Shown here piece by piece: positions 1 through 4,299 of a DNA stretch of 5,462 nt (positions are counted from its first letter, which is position 1; each line of letters starts with the position of its first letter). This stretch comes from Nitrospiraceae bacterium (GTDB lineage: Bacteria; Nitrospirota; Thermodesulfovibrionia; Thermodesulfovibrionales; UBA9159), in contig DMNE01000256.1 in assembly GCA_003453735.1 (NCBI GenBank), forward strand, positions 915-6,376. The letters are read 5' to 3'. A model generated the notes under the pieces. That model ran no database searches. It had not been told where the DNA came from and saw only the letters and a list, made by a program, of their open reading frames with translations. Position numbers and translations under genes: made by a program.

Positions 1-177
1 AGACCTCAACAGCTTTTTCTGCCAACCTGAGTCCCTTTTCTAGATTATGCTTAAGGGCATTTATAAGAAAGGGCTTTTCAAACAGATAATCGTCAAAAAG
101 GAAACCGCCATCAGAACTGCAATATCAGTTTGATGGTCGGAGGATGTCAAACCGTAGCGATCGAGGCTTTGTGGAGG
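1..177 (-). pseudogene. Frame-broken coding fragment, possibly the end of a response-regulator receiver domain, cut by the left edge
   Basis: Two overlapping minus-strand reading frames look like pieces of one protein. The frame open from 124 down to 2 (41 codons, after a TGA) contains DYLFEKPFLINALKHNLEKG followed by a Leu/Lys/Glu-rich helix. The frame open from 177 down to a TAA at 61-63 contains LTSSDHQTDIAV. Read in that order they resemble the last part of a receiver domain: the Thr/Ser after strand 4, the A-V helix, the D-Y-L...K-P-F motif with the conserved lysine, and the final helix. Neither frame has a convincing start codon or ribosome binding site, and each has a stop where the other carries on, so at least one frameshift is needed. 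DYLFEKPF also has one residue more than the usual D-Y-x-x-K-P-F spacing. I infer a decayed or truncated gene whose 3' part lies outside the window. The family assignment is tentative. Confidence 0.33.
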
Positions 178-221
178 CTATCAAGACAGGGGATCAGAGG
201 TTCGGGTTAAAGTCTTCTTGA

Positions 222-276
222 AATTTGCAAAAAAAAGAGAAATACAAATGGAAAAAATCGTCATACCTTGCAAATT
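222..276. repeat. Inverted pair of the 9-mer TTGCAAATT
   Basis: AATTTGCAA at 222-230 is the exact reverse complement of TTGCAAATT at 268-276, with 37 bp between the arms. The same 9-mer occurs again at 4261-4269, upstream of the acyl-CoA synthetase gene. All three copies lie in non-coding DNA upstream of plus-strand genes. The arms are too far apart and too AT-rich for a terminator. They could be binding sites for a shared regulator, or chance in AT-rich DNA. Confidence 0.35.
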
Positions 277-289
277 AGGCAACTTCGTG

Positions 290-309
290 ACAAATATAAA
301 TTTATTTGT
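290..309. repeat. Perfect AT-rich inverted repeat upstream of the MglA-like gene
   Basis: The arms ACAAATA (290-296) and TATTTGT (303-309) are perfect reverse complements around a 6-bp centre. The site lies about 55 bp upstream of the -10 box at 367-372, a usual distance for an activator site or curved upstream DNA. It has no following T-run and low GC, so it is not a terminator. No regulator can be named from the sequence. Confidence 0.4.
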
Positions 310-363
310 TATCCGCAGATAGAACAAAAACTTAAGAAACCACTTTCGGAAAAATATTTTTTA

Positions 364-372
364 TGCTATAAT
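364..372 (+). promoter_or_regulatory. Extended -10 promoter (TGCTATAAT) for the MglA-like gene
   Basis: TG at 364-365, one base, then a perfect TATAAT at 367-372 form a consensus extended -10 element of the main sigma-70 type. The matching -35 position (TTTCGG around 344-349) is poor, which extended -10 promoters tolerate. The surroundings are very AT-rich. Transcription normally starts about 7 bases after the hexamer, which falls on 379-381, that is, on the A of the ATG at 380. There is no room for a Shine-Dalgarno sequence, so the transcript is probably leaderless. Confidence 0.7.
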
Positions 373-379
373 TCAGCAA

Positions 380-1414
380 ATGGCATTTTTTAACTATGTT
401 ACCAAGGAAATTACTTTAAAAGTCGTCTACTACGGCCCCGGCCTCAGTGGCAAAACGACAAACCTCCAGCATCTCTATTCGATCTTGGATCCCGCGTCAC
501 GCGGTAAATTCATATCCCTCGCAACAGAGGCTGATAGAACTCTTTTCTTTGACTTTCTCCCGGTTCATCTCGGCAAGATAAAGGATTTCACCCTAAGGTT
601 TCAGCTGTACACCGTTCCCGGTCAAATACGCTACAACGCAACAAGAAAGCTCGTACTGAAAGGTGCTGATGCCATCGTCTTCGTTGCTGACTCTCAACAG
701 GAAATGAGGGAACAGAACATCGAAAGTCTTGAGAATATGAAAGAGAATCTGATATCCAATAACATTAACGCGGACAGTATCCCTGTAGTTTATCAGTATA
801 ACAAACGAGACCTTCCAAACGTCCTCTCCATAGAAGAACTCAACCAGGACCTGAATAAAAACCATCACCATTTTCTTGAGGCGGAAGCGGTTAAAGGCAA
901 GGGGGTGGAGCAAACATTCCGTTTCATAACAAAGGCGCTTTTGAAGGACATTGCCAAGAAGCATAAGGTCGACATCGCTCCTCAGAAAGATGAGGGGATA
1001 TCCATTAAGATTCGCGAAAAGGACACATTTGAGGCGGAAGAAACCATTCCTCTCCCAGAGCCCGAAGAAGTCGTAGAAGCTTTGCCCTCAACCGCACAGC
1101 CGGTTTTTCCTGAGGCTCCTCTTCTTTCTTCTGATGAAAAACTAAAAGCAATCGAAGAGAGCCTCATGGGAATTTCCCAATCGCTTTCGCAGATAAAGGA
1201 TTCTTATGCTTCCGATCAAAAATTCGACGCAGTCGTAGCCAATACCGAAGAGATGACACAGTCGCTCTCGAAGATAAAGGATACCCTTTCCTTTCTCTCC
1301 AGTGAGGTGAACGAAACAAGGAAGCAACAGACCGACATGCTCAAGGCCCTCAGAGATATAGACTTCTTACTCACTCAAGTTAGGAGGAGAAAAAGGAGCT
1401 GGTTCCGTTTTTAG
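380..1414 (+). CDS. mglA: MglA-family Ras-like GTPase with a long coiled-coil C-terminal extension
   Basis: MglA GTPases set cell polarity in Myxococcus, controlling gliding and type IV pilus function, and are switched off by the activator MglB. Residues 1-195 form the GTPase domain: P-loop GPGLSGKTTN at 19-28, TVPGQ at 78-82 and the guanine motif NKRD at 141-144. Arg53 and Gln82 fall at the same numbers as the catalytic pair I recall for Myxococcus MglA. Typical MglA is about 195 residues; this protein has 344. The extra part is a Pro/Glu-rich linker (about 203-250), a probable coiled coil (252-334) with two copies of [ST]QSLS[QK]IKD 27 residues apart, and a basic-aromatic tail, RRRKRSWFRF. 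I infer that the extension mediates oligomerisation, partner binding or membrane contact. No mglB lies in the window. The ATG at 380 is the first in frame and sits directly after the promoter. The family call is firm; the cellular role here is inferred. Confidence 0.93.
   Translation: MAFFNYVTKEITLKVVYYGPGLSGKTTNLQHLYSILDPASRGKFISLATEADRTLFFDFLPVHLGKIKDFTLRFQLYTVPGQIRYNATRKLVLKGADAIVFVADSQQEMREQNIESLENMKENLISNNINADSIPVVYQYNKRDLPNVLSIEELNQDLNKNHHHFLEAEAVKGKGVEQTFRFITKALLKDIAKKHKVDIAPQKDEGISIKIREKDTFEAEETIPLPEPEEVVEALPSTAQPVFPEAPLLSSDEKLKAIEESLMGISQSLSQIKDSYASDQKFDAVVANTEEMTQSLSKIKDTLSFLSSEVNETRKQQTDMLKALRDIDFLLTQVRRRKRSWFRF
1178..1282 (+). repeat. Diverged direct repeat inside the MglA coiled-coil extension
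   Basis: The 24 bases at 1178-1201 recur at 1259-1282, offset by 81 bp (27 codons), with 21 of 24 identical. The core AGATAAAGGAT is exact in both. The copies encode SQSLSQIKD (residues 266-274) and TQSLSKIKD (293-301). Because the offset is a whole number of codons and the match holds at DNA level, this looks like an in-frame duplication in the coiled-coil region rather than convergence of protein sequence alone. Confidence 0.6.
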
Positions 1415-1426
1415 GGCTGGGCGCCT

Positions 1427-2089
1427 CTACCTGGTCTCATTGCCTGTCTTTTTCACGAAGATCTCTTTTGCGATGTCGGGGTCGAGCGCGATCGTCGTCT
1501 CATCAACCTGTATAACAAACGATGGGGTTTTTTGGATCAACTTGAAGCCGCTCCCAGCGGCGATCCCGACAGAGCCCAGCCTGTTGAGCCGCGATGCTTC
1601 CGACGGGATGATGAACACAATTCTGCCCCGTGCGCCCACCTCAAAGGCAGGGAGCCTCATAACCACCGGCTTGATTTCCGCTTTGTACTTCTTGCAGCAC
1701 TCTCCCTTTGGGATAGGTTTTCCATGGGGGCAGGTGGGAGGATGGCCTAAAAAGGCACAGACACTGTCCGTCAGTTGTTCGCTCAAAATATGCTCCAGCA
1801 TGCATGCATCCGTTTCCACCTGGTCATTCTTAAGCTCGAACACATCGGTAAAAAGCCTTTCTGCAAGCCGGTGCCGCCGTATCAACCCCTTTGACAATAC
1901 CCTACCTCTTTCTGAAAGCCTGACTGTGCTCCCTGCAATACTTATAAGCCCTTCTTGAATCAACGTATCGAGGAGATCTTCAAATGCGGGGTCGTCAGAG
2001 CTCAGCCTGAATCGCTCCAGTTCAGAGTGCCCCTCTTCATCAAGAAGCCAGAGGAGCTCCAGAGCCTCATCTATCCGTTCTCTCTCCAT
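1427..2089 (-). CDS. DtxR-family metal-dependent transcriptional regulator with C-terminal FeoA/SH3-like domain
   Basis: This 220-residue protein fits the long DtxR/IdeR form that represses or activates metal-uptake genes when Fe(II) or Mn(II) binds. Residues 1-65 are a winged helix-turn-helix. Residues 70-115 are the dimerisation and metal-binding region, with RRHRLAERLF (His73, Glu77) and ACMLEH (Cys96, Glu99, His100), matching DtxR ligands His79, Glu83, Cys102, Glu105 and His106. The DtxR His98 equivalent is Glu92 here. CPHGKPIPKGECC at 120-132 follows, and about 145-215 is the FeoA/SH3-like domain. The putative recognition helix (about 31-44) is strongly acidic (Asp32, Asp33, Glu37, Asp38, Asp41), which is odd for a DNA-binding helix. 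The gene starts immediately after the rnhB stop with GGAGG at 2094-2098 just upstream, so it is translated as part of the trmD operon. Its target genes and its metal cannot be told from this window. Confidence 0.9.
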   Translation of the reverse strand: MERERIDEALELLWLLDEEGHSELERFRLSSDDPAFEDLLDTLIQEGLISIAGSTVRLSERGRVLSKGLIRRHRLAERLFTDVFELKNDQVETDACMLEHILSEQLTDSVCAFLGHPPTCPHGKPIPKGECCKKYKAEIKPVVMRLPAFEVGARGRIVFIIPSEASRLNRLGSVGIAAGSGFKLIQKTPSFVIQVDETTIALDPDIAKEIFVKKTGNETR

Positions 2090-2713
2090 CTAGCCTCCGC
2101 AGGCGAAGGGGAGCGCAAGAGTCATGACATGTTCGAAACTCTTCCTATGGATTGGACACGGACCTTTGCTGATAATGCTCTGAATATGTCCCTTTGTCGG
2201 ATAGCCCTTGTGGCGCGCAAACCCATATCCTGGGTATACCCCATCATACTGCTCCATTATCCTGTCCCTTACGACCTTTGCTATGATGGAAGCTGCTGCG
2301 ATGGAAGCGCTCAGTGATTCCCCCTTTATCAAAGAGACCTGCCGTATATGCAAGGATGGTAATTTCATGGCATCGATCAATAACAGGTCAGGTCTCGAGG
2401 CGAGATCCTCAACAGCCATCTTCATAGCAAGTTGTGTTGCCCTGACGATATTGACTTTATCGATTGTCTCTGATTCGATAATCCCAATCCCGATGTCAAG
2501 ACAGGAGCAGAACACACTCCAGAAGAGCTCCTCCCTTTCCTTCGCGGGAACCTTTTTTGAATCTCTTACGCCGGCAATTGTCTTCACAGGAGAGAGGACC
2601 ACAGCGGCGGCAACCACCGGACCTGCGAGGGGTCCCCGCCCTGCCTCATCAATACCGGCTATACGCTGAAAACCATCATTCCTGAGGCATTCATCGTATC
2701 GGTAGAGGTTCAT
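2090..2713 (-). CDS. rnhB: Ribonuclease HII
   Basis: RNase HII cuts the RNA strand of RNA-DNA hybrids and nicks 5' of single ribonucleotides in duplex DNA, starting ribonucleotide excision repair. The 207-residue length is usual. The signature GIDEAGRGPLAGP is at 20-32 (Asp22, Glu23 and the GRG ribonucleotide sensor), followed by DSKK at 51-54, LLIDAM with Asp114, SIAAASIIAKV at 137-147 and YGFARHKGYPTKGH at 163-176, whose Tyr163 is the substrate-recognition tyrosine. The fourth acidic metal ligand, normally Asp in KGD (Asp126 in E. coli), is Glu132 here (KGE). The spacing from Asp114 is 18, the same as in E. coli, so alignment is not in doubt. The start codon abuts the rplS stop (TAAATG) and only a weak Shine-Dalgarno is seen, which suggests translational coupling. 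The rplS-rnhB order is common in bacteria. Confidence 0.97.
   Translation of the reverse strand: MNLYRYDECLRNDGFQRIAGIDEAGRGPLAGPVVAAAVVLSPVKTIAGVRDSKKVPAKEREELFWSVFCSCLDIGIGIIESETIDKVNIVRATQLAMKMAVEDLASRPDLLLIDAMKLPSLHIRQVSLIKGESLSASIAAASIIAKVVRDRIMEQYDGVYPGYGFARHKGYPTKGHIQSIISKGPCPIHRKSFEHVMTLALPFACGG
2094..2098 (-). promoter_or_regulatory. Ribosome binding site of the DtxR-family gene, inside the end of rnhB
   Basis: Reading the minus strand, GGAGGC-TAG-ATG encodes the last two glycines and stop of rnhB and then starts the regulator. The GGAGG core is only 4 bases from the ATG, slightly close but usable. It supports the start at 2089 and ties translation of the regulator to rnhB. Confidence 0.65.
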
Positions 2714-3082
2714 TTATGCGTCTTTCGTCTGCTCTGTATACGTCCTTTCCCTCTCCTTTATCTTGGCCGCCTTTCCTTTCTTTCCCCTCAAATAGTAAAG
2801 CTTTGCCTTTCTCACAGAACCTCTCCGTATAACATCTATCCGCTCCAGAGAGGGTGAATGAAGGGGGAATATCCTCTCAACGCCGATACCAAACGAGATC
2901 TTTCTGACCATGAATGTCCCCCGCATTCCCGTGCCCCGCCGCACGATCACCACACCCTCAAAGGGCTGAATCCGTTCCTTATCACCCTCAACCACCTTGA
3001 CGAAAACCTTAATCGTATCGCCCACCCGAAAATCAGGGACGTCTTTCCTGTATCCTTCCTCAACCGCCTTGACCAGATTCAT
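2714..3082 (-). CDS. rplS: 50S ribosomal protein L19
   Basis: L19 sits at the interface of the two ribosomal subunits and contributes to an intersubunit bridge. At 122 residues the protein is a little longer than E. coli L19 (about 115), with the excess at the charged C-terminus. Family motifs run in order: FRVGD (18-22), QPFEGVVI with RRG (39-50), the [22 protein letters not shown] stretch (56-77), RRG and [10 protein letters not shown] (86-100), and GKAAKIKER (103-111). It starts one base after the trmD stop and has a full AAGGAGG ribosome binding site encoded within the last codons of trmD. Its place between trmD and rnhB is the conserved order in many bacteria. Confidence 0.98.
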   Translation of the reverse strand: MNLVKAVEEGYRKDVPDFRVGDTIKVFVKVVEGDKERIQPFEGVVIVRRGTGMRGTFMVRKISFGIGVERIFPLHSPSLERIDVIRRGSVRKAKLYYLRGKKGKAAKIKERERTYTEQTKDA

Positions 3083-3083
3083 T

Positions 3084-3818
3084 TTACTCTTCCTCCTTAA
3101 TCTCTGAAAGTAACTGATAATCTTCTTTTGAAAGTGAAACCTGCCGTAACAGTTCGGGTCTCCTGCCCAGAGTCCTCTTCAAAGCCTCTTTCCTTCTCCA
3201 GCGCGCAATCTCTTTATGGTTCCCCGACAACAGAACCGCAGGAACCTTCAGTCCCTCGTAGTCCTTCGGCCTGGTGTAATGGGGATAATCGAGTATTCCC
3301 CATGAAAAAGATTCTTCTTCGACCGAACGCTCGTCACCAAGTGCACCCGGCAGCAACCGAACAATCGAGTCTATTATAACCAAAGCAGGCAATTCACCGC
3401 CACTCAAAACATAATCACCAAGAGAGATCTCCAAATCCACGAGCCCTTCCCTCACCCGCTCATCTATGGCCTCATATCTCCCGCATATGAATAAAAGCCT
3501 TCTTATTTCCTTTGAAAGAGCAACTGCCATATCCTGGTGAAAGGGTCTCCCCTGAGGTGTCACCATGATGGTACAAGTATCAATTCCATCTGCTAAGATG
3601 GATCGCACCGCGCTAAAAAGTGGTTCAGGTTTCATAACCATGCCTGAGCCGCCACCATAGGGGTAATCATCGACCGTTCTGTGTCTGTCGGTTGAATAAT
3701 CCCTGAGGTTATGAACCTTCACCTCGATAATCCCTTTCTGCAGAGCCCTCTTGAGGATGCTTTCAGAGAAATAAGCGTTGAAGATATTGGGGAATATGCT
3801 AATAAATTCGCATCGCAT
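3084..3818 (-). CDS. trmD: tRNA (guanine-N1-)-methyltransferase TrmD
   Basis: TrmD uses S-adenosylmethionine to methylate N1 of G37, next to the anticodon, in tRNAs for Leu, Pro and Arg, preventing +1 frameshifting. It is a knotted SPOUT enzyme acting as a dimer in the cytoplasm. The 244-residue length is typical. Motifs are [13 protein letters not shown] (50-62), TPQG (87-90), [11 protein letters not shown] (112-122), [15 protein letters not shown] (131-145), RLLPG with Arg154, LDYPHYTRP (176-184) and SGNH (198-201). Two key positions vary: the residue aligned with the E. coli catalytic base Asp169 is Glu169, and Gly117 of GRYEG is Ala117. Both changes are conservative. It is the first gene of the four-gene operon, and its C-terminal KEEE codons carry the rplS ribosome binding site. 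The ATG at 3818 is the only sensible start; AAGG lies just upstream of it. Confidence 0.97.
   Translation of the reverse strand: MRCEFISIFPNIFNAYFSESILKRALQKGIIEVKVHNLRDYSTDRHRTVDDYPYGGGSGMVMKPEPLFSAVRSILADGIDTCTIMVTPQGRPFHQDMAVALSKEIRRLLFICGRYEAIDERVREGLVDLEISLGDYVLSGGELPALVIIDSIVRLLPGALGDERSVEEESFSWGILDYPHYTRPKDYEGLKVPAVLLSGNHKEIARWRRKEALKRTLGRRPELLRQVSLSKEDYQLLSEIKEEE
3092..3098 (-). promoter_or_regulatory. Ribosome binding site of rplS, inside trmD
   Basis: On the minus strand AAGGAGG lies 9 bases before the rplS ATG and encodes the Lys-Glu-Glu end of TrmD. It is the strongest Shine-Dalgarno in the window. It is consistent with L19 being made in larger amounts than TrmD from the same mRNA, as is known in E. 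coli. Confidence 0.85.
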
Positions 3819-3847
3819 GCCTTGTTCTCTTTATGAAAAGAGCCTCT

Positions 3848-3853
3848 ATTATA
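3848..3853 (-). promoter_or_regulatory. -10 box (TATAAT) for the trmD-rplS-rnhB-dtxR operon
   Basis: A perfect TATAAT is read on the minus strand 29 bases before the trmD ATG. The expected start of transcription is near 3841, giving a leader of about 22 bases that includes AAGAGA and AAGG. There is no clear TTGACA at the right distance (the region around 3870-3877 reads CCCCAAAA), and GTG before the hexamer is not the TGN of an extended -10. The promoter is plausible because the next 400 bp upstream hold no confident gene, so the operon needs its own start. Confidence 0.55.
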
Positions 3854-4260
3854 CACCACCTCTCAGTGCTTTTGGGGCATGGATCCGGAAAGAGGAGGTC
3901 ATCCCAAAAAGTGCAAGTCGGTATTAATAGCCAGAGACGTAAACGCATCGGATGATATGAAACCGTTTGCTCCAGCTGCTGTCCAGGATGTGGGCGTTAA
4001 AATTGCTTGCCTGTCTGTCTCGGTAATTCCACCACCTTGACCGTCATTTCTTTTCTTTTGACTCGAGCACGAAGACGTAGAGATCCCTGCACATCTGGAG
4101 GCTCTTCAGGTAAACGGTTTTGTCAACAAGTTCTACCCATTTTATGCGTGCACAGATCCCCCGGTTCTCTGAAAAGGAGCCTAATGGTGGCAGTCCATCC
4201 ACATAAGACGGAGGCATATAGTTGTCGTTCTGTATGGTCAGGCGCTGATGGGCTTTGTTG
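3854..4260. other. Gene-poor spacer between the divergent trmD operon and acyl-CoA synthetase gene
   Basis: I see no intact recognisable gene, tRNA or terminator here. The stretch holds a 57-codon minus-strand frame at 4044-4217 (listed separately) and a 53-codon plus-strand frame at 3879-4040 with no ribosome binding site. In related gene clusters rpsP and rimM normally sit just upstream of trmD; nothing like them is readable in any frame. The spacer may be a junction left by rearrangement, with eroded gene pieces. Confidence 0.5.
4044..4217 (-). CDS. Unrecognised 57-residue reading frame, possible small protein or gene remnant
   Basis: Starting at the ATG at 4217, the frame encodes 57 residues ending in CRDLYVFVLESKEKK and a TGA. 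It stays open for another 22 codons upstream to a TAA near 4283, but without a start codon there. The composition is protein-like: a polar, proline-containing N-terminal part (MPPSYVDGLPPLGSF), then RIKWVELVDKTVYLKSL and an alternating hydrophobic end. Codons in the last part (CTC, TAC, GTC, TTC, GTG) resemble neighbouring genes. I see no Shine-Dalgarno and no family motif. It could be the C-terminal remnant of a lost gene, a true small protein, or chance. It is preferred over the 88-codon plus-strand frame covering the same DNA (4007-4273), whose Arg/Ser/Cys-rich product looks like an antisense shadow. Confidence 0.27.
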   Translation of the reverse strand: MPPSYVDGLPPLGSFSENRGICARIKWVELVDKTVYLKSLQMCRDLYVFVLESKEKK

Positions 4261-4290
4261 TTGCAAATTGTGATCGTATTTTAGTATTCT
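4261..4290 (+). promoter_or_regulatory. Possible promoter of the acyl-CoA synthetase gene
   Basis: TTGCAA (4261-4266) and TATTCT (4285-4290) are each 4 of 6 matches to sigma-70 consensus, 18 bp apart. An alternative pair is TTGTTG (4255-4260) with TATTTT (4277-4282). Either choice places the start of transcription between about 4289 and 4300, leaving 0 to 11 bases before the ATG. No Shine-Dalgarno is present in the T-rich stretch before the ATG, so a leaderless or near-leaderless message is possible, as for the MglA-like gene. Confidence 0.3.
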
Positions 4291-4299
4291 TCTTTTGTT

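Noticed and set aside
248..322. 24-codon plus-strand frame (MEKIVIPCKLGNF...) ahead of the MglA-like gene
   Set aside because: Only a weak AAGAGA precedes it, it is very short, and it ends about 40 bp before the strong promoter, so it is not on the same message. There is no Trp/His-type codon run or attenuator. It most likely arises by chance in AT-rich DNA.
1390..1430. Possible terminator hairpin (GGA...TCC followed by TTTTT) at the end of the MglA-like gene
   Set aside because: The stem is only 3 bp with a 6-base or larger loop, far too weak, and the GGCGCC palindrome nearby is not followed by a T-run.
1440..2669. Plus-strand frames of 120-172 codons opposite the regulator and rnhB genes
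   Set aside because: Antisense shadows of strongly supported minus-strand genes.
3879..4040. 53-codon plus-strand frame starting MDPERGGHPKKCKSV
   Set aside because: No ribosome binding site, no recognisable motif, mixed codon third positions, and it begins beside the trmD promoter on the opposite strand. Frames of this length are expected by chance in 480 bp.
4007..4273. 88-codon plus-strand frame in the spacer before the acyl-CoA synthetase gene
   Set aside because: The product is rich in Arg, Ser and Cys with no motif, and the opposite strand reads more like protein. It looks like an antisense shadow.
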